DNA from: Asterella californica
Lineage: Eukaryota; Streptophyta; Marchantiopsida; Marchantiales; Aytoniaceae
Length of the DNA stretch: 64,000 bases
Direction: 5' to 3'
Assembly (NCBI GenBank): GCA_036924285.1
Contig: JAYKYS010000018.1
Span: 6,262,001 to 6,326,000, forward strand
Shown here: one piece after another, positions 35,953 through 47,851 of the stretch
How the letters are laid out: every line of letters starts with the position of its first letter
Position numbering within the stretch: position 1 is the stretch's first letter
Translations under genes and position numbers: made by a program
The notes under the pieces: generated by a model
Databases searched by the model: none
Seen by the model: only the letters and a program-made list of their open reading frames with translations
What the model was told of the DNA's origin: nothing

Positions 35953-38900
35953 AGGAAAAAACGCGACGCGATATATAGCCAACGGATGGGAAGACCCCAT
36001 CAAGCCTTACAAGGGAAAGAAGGACCCGAAGGGCCAAGCAAAAACCACCCTGAAGGAGAGAACACCGGGGCTAAGCCCCGCTATCAGTAGCTCTAAAATC
36101 GCCAGTCGCACCTATAATGTCGGAGACCAAAAAGTCAGTACCTCTATCTACAACTGGTGCACCTGAAGAGGCATCGCCTACTGCGATTGCTCTTCTGTGA
36201 ATGGCCCCTGCTAAAGCTCTCTGTAGAGCAATGGAAACCCGCTGCCTGAAAAACATGGTGCAAAAAGAAAGAGAAAGTGGTACCCCCTGACGCCTCTCAT
36301 GGTAGGCTCTAGCGCACTCTCGCAGAAAGACGTCGAACTCCAAAGCTGTCGATCCGTATATCTCCAAGGCTAAGGGGATGAAGCGATGTCCCGCTTGCAT
36401 ACCCCTATACTTGGATACCTTCGTTGCTGCCGCCACGCCTGCAGCCCATCCTGGGGGATGGGTGATCACCTGTGCCGCCACTGAGTCCCGTGTCGGATCC
36501 GTAACAACCACATCAGCCACTGAGACCTGATCCTCCCTCATCATGTACAGGTCTGCTCTGACTGATCCTCCCGTCTGAAGGGCGTACCAACGCTCTCTCC
36601 ACGTCATGTGACCGCTCTCCCGTGCTAAGGCAAACACGACGTCTCTGATGGCATCGTGGGTGGCTATCCGCTCTCCACCGTGAGGACATCGAGCAAGATG
36701 ACGACCCGCGGTGTCGAGCGAGACACCGCACTCGCAGGTGGACAGTGCCGAAGCAACAGGCTGGACCAAGCCTAGACGGAACCTCATCGCTGTAGAGAAG
36801 ATAGTCGGTGCGAGTCGGAACGCTCTAATGCAAGGTCGAGCTATGAGCCAAGAGCCTGCGCCCTTGCCCGAACAAGAGCGGAGTCGAGCCCTAGTATCCC
36901 GTGAGATGGAAGGATCCACTAAGAGTGCATGGAGAACCTGCTGGAAGTGGTGTCCTGTCAGAGAAGACTGTAGTCCGCGAGATCCATCGGAAGGTAAGGA
37001 ATCGAATCGAGGATGTGCCTCACGTGCCTCAAGAGTCAAACTATCTCTTGCCTCACGAAGACACATCTGTAGTGGGTAAGAACCATCCTCCACCTCTGTC
37101 ACATAGCTCTCCAAGATAGGTCTATCTCGCACGAGAAAACGACCACAGAGCCAAGGTGCTGAGAGGGCCCAACTACCCAAAAAAGTTGCCGCAGCAGTCT
37201 CCTCCATGGATAATAAGCCCACCCCGCCACATGATATTGGCAAAGATGTCTGTCTCCGTGCGAGAGGTCCTGCCACACAGTCAAAGGTCCCCGGTCCTAT
37301 GATGTCGCCAAACACCCCCATGATCCTCCTATCAAACTCTCTAAGGCGCGAGATGAAGATAGGAGATGGGGGTACTGTGCGAAGTAAGTAACAAGGACGT
37401 CGTGCTATGGAAGAGGAAAGGATACCAAAAGCAACATGTGGGTCCTCTAACATAGGGAGATCCTCGATATGCATAACGTCCTCCGCAAGAGCAACATCTA
37501 AGAATCGAGAGACAAAGTCCTCTGTACCCACGGGTACTCCAAGGATGCGTAAACCATCTGTAGGGGTAACAAATCCCTCTGGGAGCTGTAGGTCCGACGG
37601 TATACCTATGGGAGACCAAGCCTTGCACTTTGACACCTTCGTCCTCAGCCCTACCAAGGCCAATTGAGAGACAAGGTGATCAAAGGCAACACCGACTTGG
37701 TCCGCCGGACCTACGATGTGCGTATCATCAGCTAGAGATGGAAAGACACAACCTGGAGCAGCCAAGGCGGTGGCGAAGAGAGCTCTATAGTGAGCTAAGG
37801 CGAAGAGAGGTCCACCCAAAGGATCTCCCTGGCGAGTCCCCGCAGCAGAGCTGATGATTGTAACCCCCTCTATCGTAGGACCGTGCTGGTAATAAAGAGA
37901 AGAGGAAGAACCATAGAACGATCGCACGAAGGGAACGAGACCCGCCAGAGATCCTCCACCATCCATGAGCTCTCTAAAGATAGAAGCGCGAGAAACGCTA
38001 TTAAAAGCGTTTTCCACGTCTACCTGTAGGACCACCCAATCGGGATGGATGTCCAAGAGAGCTCTAATGCCGAAAGACACAGACTCACAACCTCCCGGCG
38101 TCGCAACTCCAAACTGATGTGGACAAAGGTGGTCCTGGAAAGTATCTCGGAGCTGAAGAACAATGGTTCGACTGATAAGTCGTAAGAGAATCTCACCGAT
38201 GGCTATCGGTCGGATCCCTCCACCATCCTTCGTCATGGCCAAAAGTCTAGCTGCTCCCAGTACCTGAGCTATAGACTGAGGAATATGTCCCTGAGCTACT
38301 GCTGCCGCTACCTGAAAAAGCTCCGTGAAACCGCTAGAGGGGTCGTCTGTCTGAAAACAATCCCGTAGATGCTCGTAGACCATCCCAGACAGACCTCCAG
38401 AAGATAGACGTGGAGCTGTACACAAGGCCTGGGCGAACAAAGATCTATCGAGACATAATGGCTCCTCAGGCTGATAGTCCTGAACCTCAGGTGGTGCGGG
38501 ATCACCCGGTGAGGGATGAAGGAAACGCAACGCAACGATCGTCTCCTCAGTAGGACAAGCCAATGACAAAGGATGCAATGCTCTGGCAGCTCTGCTATAC
38601 TCTCCTACCTGACCTAACATCCTACAACGTCGTATGCGAGCGGAAGATGAGACATCACGTGTAGAGGCAGACTCACTCCTACCTCGAACCGCACGGACTG
38701 ATTCCTCCTGTAAGGCCGCCCAGTCACCTGCTCGGAATCTCCGAAGACGGGCCGCCACCTCCCGATGTCCTCCTCTGCCACCTCGAGTATACCGGAGACA
38801 CCAACGAGGAAGTAACAGAAACAATAACCACGCCGCCTCGTCCTTGGTGTTCCGTGCCAACATGTCGAGAGATAAACGGAATGCCTGTCTCACCTCGTCA

Positions 38901-39675
38901 TGAAGAGCACGAGGTAACCGATGGAATAAACGCGGACAAGGAGAACTCGTCTGGAACAAACTCAGAATAGTGCTAGAGTGAGCTCTCAACCACTCCCACG
39001 ACTCTGGAGGGACTCCAGGAAGAAGGACTAACGGTGCCATAATGACTGCACGTGTAGACCTCCGATCTCGGCTAACCTGGGCATCCCATGTGGTCGTATC
39101 ATAGCTCTTGTGCATCTTTCCCACATGAGATTTTACCCCTTGCGAGGTAAATAACTGATTGCACACCGGACATGGTGTGTCTCGAATCAGTCTCGATCTC
39201 ATGGGAGAGAGAGTACCCATAGCTAAGAAAAGACGATATCCGATCAAACGATACTCATAACCTAGAAGAGAAAAAAACAAGAAAAGAAAAAGGATAAAGA
39301 AAGGAAAGACAAAAGAAATAAAAGAAGAAAAGAAATAAAAGAAGCCTAAACCCCGAGATGTAAAGAAAAAGAGAATAAATACACTCCAAAATCTCTCTGA
39401 AATCCTAAAAAAAACACTCTGTAACCCTAAAATGTCAGCAAAACTAAAACTATTTAATACTCACTCATTCCTCTACAAGAAGTACTAATTCGAAGTGCAA
39501 AAGAAAGAGAAAGAAAAAACGAAGAAAAATATATAAAAAAAATCTACAATGTCACCCTCTAACACCCTCCCCTCTCTCACAAACCCTCCCTGTGATCTCA
39601 CTCTCGTCCCTCCCCGCGTCGCCTCCCGCCGCTCATCCCCCCGCGCCAGGAGGAAGCGAGTTGGAACTTGGAGGA
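35953..39675 (-). mobile_element. full-length RLE-type non-LTR retrotransposon
   Basis: ATCATAC flanks both ends (35946-35952 and 39676-39682), defining a 3723-bp insertion read on the minus strand. The 5' UTR is about 395 bp, pyrimidine-rich on the coding strand. One uninterrupted ORF follows, then a 118-bp 3' UTR ending in a T-rich CGCGTTTTTTCCT rather than poly(A). It lies inside an older inverted-repeat element, which confirms the borders independently. Related 3' ends occur at 7390-7960 and 19219-19440. Intact coding and clean duplication suggest a recent insertion. Confidence 0.9.
36071..39280 (-). CDS. non-LTR retrotransposon protein: Zn finger, RT, RLE endonuclease
   Basis: An uninterrupted 1069-codon frame. 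A C2H2 finger lies at residues 37-57 (CPVC...H-x4-H), as in R2/R4-type DNA-binding N-termini. Reverse transcriptase occupies about 330-590: LLAMTKDGGGIRPIAIGE, QVDVENAFNSVSR (419-431), AGTRQGDPLGGPLFAL (480-495) and the catalytic SLADD (515-519, Leu in place of the usual Phe/Tyr). A CCHC-like knuckle, CECG...H...C, lies at 849-865. It is followed by a restriction-like endonuclease with RADLYM (908-913), VADVVVTDP (921-929) and KVSKYRG (954-960). This order marks the site-cleaving, target-primed RLE class, not the APE class of plant L1. The start may be at 39280 or at Met21. It is GC-richer than its surroundings. Confidence 0.92.
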   Translation of the reverse strand: MFFSLLGYEYRLIGYRLFLAMGTLSPMRSRLIRDTPCPVCNQLFTSQGVKSHVGKMHKSYDTTTWDAQVSRDRRSTRAVIMAPLVLLPGVPPESWEWLRAHSSTILSLFQTSSPCPRLFHRLPRALHDEVRQAFRLSLDMLARNTKDEAAWLLFLLLPRWCLRYTRGGRGGHREVAARLRRFRAGDWAALQEESVRAVRGRSESASTRDVSSSARIRRCRMLGQVGEYSRAARALHPLSLACPTEETIVALRFLHPSPGDPAPPEVQDYQPEEPLCLDRSLFAQALCTAPRLSSGGLSGMVYEHLRDCFQTDDPSSGFTELFQVAAAVAQGHIPQSIAQVLGAARLLAMTKDGGGIRPIAIGEILLRLISRTIVLQLRDTFQDHLCPHQFGVATPGGCESVSFGIRALLDIHPDWVVLQVDVENAFNSVSRASIFRELMDGGGSLAGLVPFVRSFYGSSSSLYYQHGPTIEGVTIISSAAGTRQGDPLGGPLFALAHYRALFATALAAPGCVFPSLADDTHIVGPADQVGVAFDHLVSQLALVGLRTKVSKCKAWSPIGIPSDLQLPEGFVTPTDGLRILGVPVGTEDFVSRFLDVALAEDVMHIEDLPMLEDPHVAFGILSSSIARRPCYLLRTVPPSPIFISRLREFDRRIMGVFGDIIGPGTFDCVAGPLARRQTSLPISCGGVGLLSMEETAAATFLGSWALSAPWLCGRFLVRDRPILESYVTEVEDGSYPLQMCLREARDSLTLEAREAHPRFDSLPSDGSRGLQSSLTGHHFQQVLHALLVDPSISRDTRARLRSCSGKGAGSWLIARPCIRAFRLAPTIFSTAMRFRLGLVQPVASALSTCECGVSLDTAGRHLARCPHGGERIATHDAIRDVVFALARESGHMTWRERWYALQTGGSVRADLYMMREDQVSVADVVVTDPTRDSVAAQVITHPPGWAAGVAAATKVSKYRGMQAGHRFIPLALEIYGSTALEFDVFLRECARAYHERRQGVPLSLSFCTMFFRQRVSIALQRALAGAIHRRAIAVGDASSGAPVVDRGTDFLVSDIIGATGDFRATDSGA

Positions 39676-40012
39676 ATCATACCCCTCTTAACGATGTATG
39701 GCTTGATCACACCCCCGACTGGCTATTGTCTTAAAACCAGTCACTTTGTCATGTTATTCATATGTGAGACTGCACATATTAAAGGAATGAGAATATAGAT
39801 ATTCTAACGTGTCTTTAATGTTAAATATTTTGACTTATAATGATATTTTGTCAAGGTTGAAAATACTAAAATGATGAACCAAAGGATAAAATGACTGGTT
39901 CTACTGTGAATAACCCGTCAGGGATATGATAAAGCAACCAAACGTTAAGAGGGGTATGATCAAGCTCACGGAACCTACTTGGGGTATGATCAAGCCAATT
40001 TCTGGCCAAAAC

Positions 40013-43000
40013 CAGAACATGCACGTAACGACGCTACAGTACATATCTTTTAACTGGGATGAGCCCTCAGTACTGGACCCAGAAACAGAACCTAGTCTGG
40101 TTAGTTGGTGCTGTAGAGCATCTGAGTGATGTCCAACTTGTGGTTGTCGTGCAGAGAGAAATACTGGGCGCCTACCACAGAGAGACATCCCTCTCCAGAA
40201 CTCACTCACCTTCCCCGCTAGAGCCAAGACCAGAAAGACGACAAAAGGGACGAGTCCACTATCCTGGCTACGGCAGCCAAGTCTAGCCAAGAGTCTCTGC
40301 CTCTCCAGGCCTTAACTCAGTTGAGCGTCTGTCTGTACCTGAACACTGGGACTACGGTGGGCTTCTGCCAGCTCCCTCCGTCCAGGGTATAGACCTCAGC
40401 TACTGTGCCTATTCATCCAAGTTGTGTGACTCTTAGGTGCTCTTCGCACCGCCTCCTGCTTCGCATCGTATATCCTCTTTTATACGAGGTTCTTCCTCCT
40501 CTTTTGGTTTTTTTCCACCCGGAGCTTTACATCTTGACGCGTGTCAATAGTCTTCAGATGACCGAACTGGCCCTCTGCTAACTAGACATAGCGCAAGGTT
40601 ACTGTAGTGGCAAGCAGAACCTTTTTTCTGAATACTGGAAAGACAAACTAAACTAGTGTGGAGAAACCGGTTACTGAAAAACTCATGGGTTACTTGTAGG
40701 TGACCCTAGGAGTTAAACGAACAATAAAACTCGGTGTGAAGAGCCCTTACTACGTAATAGCTTACACTCGGGCTTTGGCTTCATGACAATCCCCGACACG
40801 GTAGGTATGATAGCCCAGAGCGAGATCCCGCCATCTACTTGGCCTTTGACAGCGAGCTAACTAAGTTGGCTGGCTCCATAGGGGCTAATGTAGCACTGTG
40901 AATGGCGGCAAACCGCTTCGTTTGTTAGCGAATGAGTGGGTGTTGGGAGTCGGGAGTCGGGACTGTATCGGGAAGGGAGGAGGTTTGTCGCATGACTGCG
41001 CTCTGAGGAGGAAGGGCCCACGACAACTTGGACCGGGACATGATCCGAAAGACATGCCGTATGTCGAATACTATAATCTGACCGATCACTTCAGTCAAAG
41101 TCGGTGAGTAAGCACATCAGTACCCAGAAGGGGAATAAAGTTAACGAAAGGTCAGACAAGCGAGGCTTGATTATCGTAAGCGTACGTCCGGACACACGAT
41201 TGATTCCTCACTGTAAACGACACTCGAAGACGATAGAGTAGAGTATGCTGGAATCTCACTGGAATTGACTGAATGAGCCGAAAGGAAGGCAAGGAAGGGC
41301 CTAAGGGACCAAGTGTGCTGAGTTTAGGGACCATGCGGAAGTCCGAGACTCAAACTCAGTGCTCACGACGAATAGACGATGTTGAGCTTGAGCCCTTCCT
41401 TGTTGGTGCACCACGGAAGTCGTTGTTGGAGTGAGTATTTAGGGACCCATCGCCTGTCGATCAGCTAGCGGACAATGGAAGTGCGTCATTCAAACAAAGC
41501 AAGCGTTTTGGTGAATGGGTGCTTCCACCATCCATCACCTTTCTTACCAGAAAGAGTTTCATCTGCGTCCACACCAAGGAACAAGCAAGCATTTAGGGAG
41601 ATGTGGAATCGATACGCCTACACGATGAGGCATCTTATGCAGCTTTCACATGCTCCTGTATCTCCGTGCGGGTCGTCGGAAATCGGACCATCTCCCGCAC
41701 GGAAGGACGGGAGGTTATGAATGCGCTCTTATGCTAGGAGATAAGGTCGGTTCTTCGAACGGGGTTAGCTGTAGTAGACTGTCCTTCTACCATTAAGCTT
41801 CAAACAGGATCAACGACATAAGCATTGATGATATGGACACTACAGCCTTTTAGTCTCTAAGACGTATAGGAGAGCCAGATACAGCAAGACATCCCAAGAC
41901 AACTATCACAGTCTAGGATGCATAGCTTAATAACAAATTATCTGAACCCCTTGTAGACTAGAGAGCTTCTTATTCAGTATCGTATCCCACGTTAGACATC
42001 AGAGATTTCTGTAAGCCCAGTCGTTTCATATTTTGAAAAGTATAACGTCTTATTAGAGGGTTCTGTATGTCCGCTAGTTTCATACTGCAAAGCATAGCAT
42101 CTTTTGCTCTTTCCAAACTTTTCGGAACAGTATTCATGAAAGAACAAAAGTGATCACAGTTGGTTGATTCAGTCTACATTGAAAGTGCGATGTCGTCCAT
42201 TCACTTCCGAAATCAGAGAAATGAACACGAAGGAAGAAGTGATCACGCTTACCTAGATTCTGTACTCTCAAAATATATGTCCGAATTGACAGTTATTTCT
42301 TTCTACGACTGTTAGAATCGACTGGTTAGAATCGTGAGATAAATCCATTGACTTCGCTCCGTAATTGTCGTGCACTTCTACGGAGAACAGATTGTCAAGA
42401 ACAGGTGAAAAAGGCCGATGTGAGCGCACCTTCAGTTTCCGGAATCTTCGTACCTCGTAGGCTCCCCTCCTTTTTGCAGCGCTTCCCTTCAGGAAGAGGT
42501 CGTAGGCTACCTAGAACCTAGAACCATGCTAGAGCCGGAACCAAGAAGCCCTCTGTCAGTAAATCCACAGCACTTTCTACTTTCCCTTTCATCATTTCTC
42601 CAGAGCCTTATCTCATCTTTCAAATGTTCAAATTTTCACCTCTTTCTCTTTATGCTTTATGTACTTTCTCGTACTGTAAGGAGATTATCCACAGTGATAT
42701 CCCCCCCCAAACACACGCAGATTCGCTCCAGCTTACGTAGTTGTTACAGATTTCTTTCCATGGCACACTACGCCTGAAAGGTTAGACGTGTTTAGACGTT
42801 GTATGTATAGACGTGCTTGAACGGAGGGGCGTTGTAGTGATTAGGAACCCCAGAGAACGGTAGACACTCGATTCTCAGAACAACTTTTGATGGTTTATTT
42901 ATATGTATAAAAGTAAGAGATTGGTTATCATAGTTCTAGCTAGAACGTACCTTAAATACACTTATTGGAATTGACTCTATCCTTCTTAAGATTGCATTAC

Positions 43001-45280
43001 TTGATTGCAACCTTGACTAACAACAACAGGTTCAACCAGTTTATTGTCATATGAAAACATCACACATAATTGTAAGTAAGACATCGCATGGGTTGATAAT
43101 TATCTGTACACCGCGATATGGATACATGAATTTGAATCTAGATTTGTTGTACAAACATTTTAGACTGAATTTCGTTGCTGAAATGCACATCTTTTATTCA
43201 GATGACATGGCATTGTGCAGTAAAGTGATGTAATCTTAAGAGAGGGTGAGGTAAGTTAGAAAAACGTACTAAGGATGCGGTAAAGTAGTTTTTGTAGTTC
43301 TAGCTAACTTCTGTTCATCCATTTCTAAGTTTGAGAGTATGTTTCTATGTTTCTTTAACTAATAATAATTTCAAAAAAACATGAATTGAAATGAAAAGTG
43401 AAGAGAAAAAACCTTAATGTTGAGTAAAGTGTTCTTTTAATCAGCGGCTGCGGGCTACAACAATTTATTATCAGTGAACCCTAATCAAATGGTCGGAGAC
43501 CCAAGTTATTTAATTAGAAATGTAATCTTATGCCATGATTAGTGTAAGACAGCTCTAAGCGGTTTCAAAGAAAAGAACGAGCTGCACGTTAGCAATAGGC
43601 ACGCCACATCACGATCGATATTGATGTGGTTATACGATACTATTTTACAAGGCTAGATCTATGATTTATCCATATGTAGACATATATCAATCACTAAAAT
43701 AGGATGGTCAATATATTTTATATGTTTAAGTATCTATGTTTTTTAGATAACGCTTAGAATGACTTGTGTATATATTTACGTGGATCGTATTATCAACCAA
43801 GTAGACAGGGAGAACGTGCAACCTGAAATAAAAAATATTTGATTTCAAACACAGAGAATAGGTAATTCTTAACGAACTTCTAGATAACTCTTTTTTTTCG
43901 ATTGCTGTTATCGAAAAAGATATAACTGTTAAGCAGAAATTATACATTAAACTGAGAGAAAAAATCAGAAATTATATATTAAGTGATAGCCGGACCTGGA
44001 AATGCAGGAAGGTCTAGAGATGTACGGTGCAGGTTTTTCAAGTAATATCTCTAAGAATTGTAGTGAATATATATATATATCTTCACATATTCTCAACAGA
44101 AGTGTCGTTTAAAGTACCCTAACGGCATAATCTACAGCGACCATTCAGTCGCTTTGTAAAGGAACATAGTATTTCTTTTTTCTACTTAAATGAAGTTTTT
44201 AAAATTCTAAATTTTCTAGGCGGACCATTCTACTTGGTTTATAGCTAGCTTACCATAAATCTATGCACAAGGTATTCACAGTGTTACATGAGGCAGGGTA
44301 TGTTAAAAAAGAGTTTGTATGTTTATTTCAACATCGGATAAAAACATGATGCAGTTAATAAAGTAATAAAGAGACCAAAACTTCACAGAGAAATCCGAAA
44401 GGAAGTGTTCAGAGCATATAACTGGACGCAAGAAAAGGGAAGAGAGAAAAAATAGGAAAAAGGAATATAGAGAAAAGAAAATAATATCTACCTAAAATAG
44501 ATTATAGAGATGGAGGCCCTAACGAGGCTATAAGTAAGGCCAACTTTGTTGGGAGTATGCGATAAAGGTTACGTTGGAGATGCTCTAACAAGTTACCTCT
44601 AATTGTGTGAGAGCACCTCCACCGATACGATGGATCTAATGTTATTTTGAAGTGTATTTTTCTAATAAGTATTGTATATTAAACTCTAATATTCTAATTC
44701 TAAAAGGTTTTGTGTTCTAAATCATTATTTCCGGTTTCATATATGATATCTTCTATTCATCATCATTATCACCATTTTTAGATGTGTGACTACTACCGCT
44801 ACTCGTGTTTTCAGTTGATAATATCGAAACAAAGATTTATCTAACGAAAATTATTATGATAATGTGGACACCCTGTATAGTGAATCTCACTCAATGCGTT
44901 CACTCTGAACAAGACCTTTAAAATATAAATGAGATAAAATGCAGAAAATGCAATTGAAAATGCTGTTAGAGATACTAAAACTGCAGTTCCTTAGGCAAAC
45001 TGGAGACCGTTCTATGCCTTCTCTGAAACAATTGTCTAGTCCAAAAGGATAGTAGAGGGTCTCAAACGTCGGTAGTAAGAAAAAAATACTTACTCAATGA
45101 GCCTCAAAATGTATGATGCAGATAGTGAACAAAAACTGTAGTGAGTAATTTAGAAATGCAATGAATAAATGATAAATTGGTAAATAATAAATGTTGTTAT
45201 CTGCCACTTGAGGTTTTTGTGGATTATGGGATTGTTCATGTGAGTCCATCACAGTGAGACTCGGATCAGAAGCTTCATTA
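40013..45280. other. intergenic, no recognisable gene
   Basis: Frames at 40290-39901 (-) and 41475-41720 (+) have no known motif, and the first runs through the inverted-repeat arm. Near 44571-44585 and 44612-44627 are back-to-back MITE-like ends (TTGGAGATGCTCTAA and GAGCACCTCCACCG). A short TA run lies near 44069-44080. Nothing else can be supported. Confidence 0.5.
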
Positions 45281-45284
45281 ACAG

Positions 45285-45376
45285 TTTGCAAACGCATGCA
45301 CTTCCACCGTGCCTGCAAGAGATCGAATCCATGATCTTTCTCTTAGAGGACGGTAGACTAAACCAATTGGGACACC
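45285..45376 (-). repeat. tRNA-derived SINE relative
   Basis: On the minus strand AATTGGTTTAGTCTACCG (A-box-like), CCTCTAAGAGAAAGATC (anticodon-arm-like) and GGATTCGATCTC (B-box-like) occur in tRNA order. The middle block matches the SINE at 19572-19655 (CCTCTAAGCGAAAGGTC). Confidence 0.55.
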
Positions 45377-45393
45377 GATCTTCGGTGTCCCAA
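45367..45393. repeat. perfect 11-bp hairpin
   Basis: TTGGGACACCG (45367-45377) and CGGTGTCCCAA (45383-45393) with a five-base loop, at the 5' edge of the SINE-like segment. There is no U-run after it and no gene, so I do not call it a terminator. Confidence 0.7.
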
Positions 45394-45877
45394 GTGGATA
45401 GAAAGTTACCGCTACAGCTAAACTGGTTCAAGATCGGTTACGACTGTATATTTTACAAACAATCTTTATCGGTGGTCTATAATTTATGGCTCGAAATCAA
45501 CAAAAATATGTATGGTCGTGAATGTAATCTTTTAAGGTAGATGTTTGAGACTTCTTATTAGTGTATATCAAAATAAGTAGATAAAAGAAATATTTTTCCG
45601 CCGAACAGATTAGAACCGCAACTACCGAAATCTTCACGAGAACCTCCCAGAGATCCGGTCACTTTTGCCACTGCATACCCTAGTTTTACCTTCAAGTGTT
45701 GATTTCGTAAATTAAATAAGATCTTTTTCCCCCAAGATGCAAGTTATGGTCTTCAGCATTGTTTCCATCGGAATCCAGTAAATCCTCTCGAAAACACGAC
45801 AACAGAAGAATTCAACGAAAGAATTCACTTCCTCTAAGAACAAACCTTAAGTAATTACTGGAAGTATGCATGATCGA

Positions 45878-45980
45878 TGTATATTCACCTCCTCTATTTT
45901 TCGATGGAGGAGGAAAATATACAAGCGCTTAATTTATCGCCTAACCCTTCTATTAGAAAATGTTTAGTGATAAATTAAAC
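45878..45980 (+). repeat. double-hairpin repeat family copy
   Basis: Hairpin 1 has GTATATTCACCTCCTC against GAGGAGG...AATATAC. Hairpin 2 has GCTTAATTTATCGCCTAACC against GTTTAGTGATAAATTAAAC. Confidence 0.75.
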
Positions 45981-46273
45981 TTATGAATATTCTTTGTTTG
46001 TGAAGACGATGATGTTTATAGTGATCAAAAGAATGTTTCGTAGTGCTTGACTTATGGTTTTTCGTTATCTTCATCCAACATTTGTCCATCTTATCCATCT
46101 GATAAGACTAAGTTTTTATTAATATCAAGGTGTATATTATATAAATAGTAAACATAGACTATATTTCATGTTTAGTATTAAACATACTAATCATAATTTT
46201 CTGATTTCATGTCTATACTTGCAGTCTCTGGTACTAATAAATGGAGTGTGCACAATTATTCCTGTTTCTCCGA

Positions 46274-46345
46274 GCATGCTTATTCACCTATTCCATCCTC
46301 AGATGGAATAGGCAAGCAAGTTGTGAATTATTTATAGTAGCAATA
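46274..46345 (+). repeat. double-hairpin repeat family, partial copy
   Basis: GCATGCTTATTCACC plus CTATTCCATC/GATGGAATAG make hairpin 1. Only a remnant of hairpin 2 (GTGAATTATTTATAGTAGC) follows. Confidence 0.6.
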
Positions 46346-47850
46346 GGATAACGGCTTCCTTTAGGTCCTTCCGTTTTCTCGCGCGCGTGCGAACCTCTCC
46401 GGTTCAGTTGTTCCCTCAAAAATAAAGTCCACGACTGCGAGTATAGCGAGAAAAAAGGCTTCTTGAGGTTGCCGTCATTTTCGCTTTGAAGGTTTTTTTT
46501 TCTTCTGCCGTAAGCTACAGAGGTTCTTCATCTCGTTTTTTCTTTCCAAACTTTCCGTATAACTCTGGTAACCATGGTCCGCGTTTTCAAGTTAATGCTA
46601 TCGAAACCACAGAAACGAAACGGACACTGCCTCTTCTTCACTACCACGCAGTCGTTCCTGCAAACCACAGAGGGTCTTGCTTTCTACGTAGGTAATAACG
46701 CCTTAACGCCTTCTCGTGCTCCTAAAGATCTGTATTCGCCGCTTCTCTGTCAGTTCTCCGCCTTAAGTTAATCAGGACCGGACTGCTACAATGCAGCTAC
46801 AGTTCGAAAATTTAACTTCCAAAAACTGTATCGTTGTGTACGCAGCTCGTACACCAAGATCATCACAACATATCAGTTCAGAAAACTAGTTGCCCTAACC
46901 AGCCTCACATACATATACGCAGGTGAGCTGTTACTGCTCGCTGACTTCATGCTCTCTTGACGGCAGTTCGGTCGCTTCATACTCTCCTCAGGTGCCTTGA
47001 GGTTGCGTGCCGACTTCTGTGTACACATAACCCACATGGTGAGCAAAATGATTTACAAGGATAAAACACCTGATTTCGAATGTTCACATTATCTTCAGCT
47101 GCACGTGCGGCTGATGTTTGTCGACGCAGAGCAGAACCTGATTGTTGCCGATCGACACGCCGGGAACAGACGTAAAGAAACTCTCGTCTGCACACATGGA
47201 ACCGCTCCCACCTGCATCAGAATCGGAAAATAAAGAAGGTAATAGTGTATCCAGGTTTGGAAACAGTGCTTCCGCTGAACGGTCAAATCGATGCCAACCG
47301 ATGCCAATTCCGTCAACTCGATGCCAACCGATCCCACGTCCTGACAGTCGAAGAATGATCGAAGAGGAGCGGTCCCATCTACAGAAACAATACCGAGAAG
47401 GCCAGCAAGGTGCGGACGAAAGACGACGAGAGGTCGGTGCAGAGACGTAGAAACAGAAGCGACCAGCAGTGCAGAACCGGCCAAAGCAGACTCGGCCAAA
47501 CAGCGGCACCGAATGAATTTTTGACTAACGTCTTAAACTTACACGCTGCGCGATGAAAAACTGACGCCTTCAACCGAGAAAAAAGGTGAATAGAATGACC
47601 CGAAACTGCCGCCGAGACGTTAGCAATTTTTTAAAAGTTTCGGCTATAAACACGGCAGCCAACGAAGTTTTCCGTTACGCCTAGAACTTGCACGATCCGC
47701 GTTGGGGATGCTTATTCTCCTCTATGTGACGAAATTCTCTATCCGCGCACACCGTATATTGATTTCAGAGTTTCCAACTTGATCTTTTCCTTCTCTCTGA
47801 CATTCGTACGCTTTTGATGTATATGCACTTTCTCCAAAAAGTGCAGCAAC
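46346..47850. other. no recognisable gene; C/G-richer patch
   Basis: Overlapping short frames at 46486-46771 and 47142-47509 on both strands contain no domain I recognise. CGATGCCAACCGAT-type words recur at 47290-47332. Possibly exons of an unidentified gene, but unsupported. Confidence 0.3.
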
Positions 47851-47851
47851 C

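Larger units (their letters stand above)
35901..40005. mobile_element. inverted-repeat (hAT-like) element, split by a retrotransposon
   Basis: Removing the insertion at 35953-39675 and one 7-bp duplication leaves about 375 bp. The left arm (35901-35952 then 39683 onward) and the complement of the right arm (ending at 40005) match almost perfectly for about 62 bp and imperfectly for about 125 bp. Both begin CCAGAAATTGGCTTGATCA and contain GTAGGTTCCGTGAGCTTGAT and ACCCCTCTTAACG. CCAAAAC flanks both sides (35894-35900 and 40006-40012). The CAG-type end and 7-8-bp duplication suggest hAT, but no transposase is present, so the superfamily is uncertain. Confidence 0.75.

Noticed and set aside
36711..37079. 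Several + strand frames of 60-120 codons between 36.7 and 38.9 kb
   Set aside because: They are antisense shadows of the 1069-codon retrotransposon ORF and contain no motif.
39901..40290. 129-codon minus-strand gene
   Set aside because: The frame runs out of the inverted-repeat element arm and has no conserved domain.
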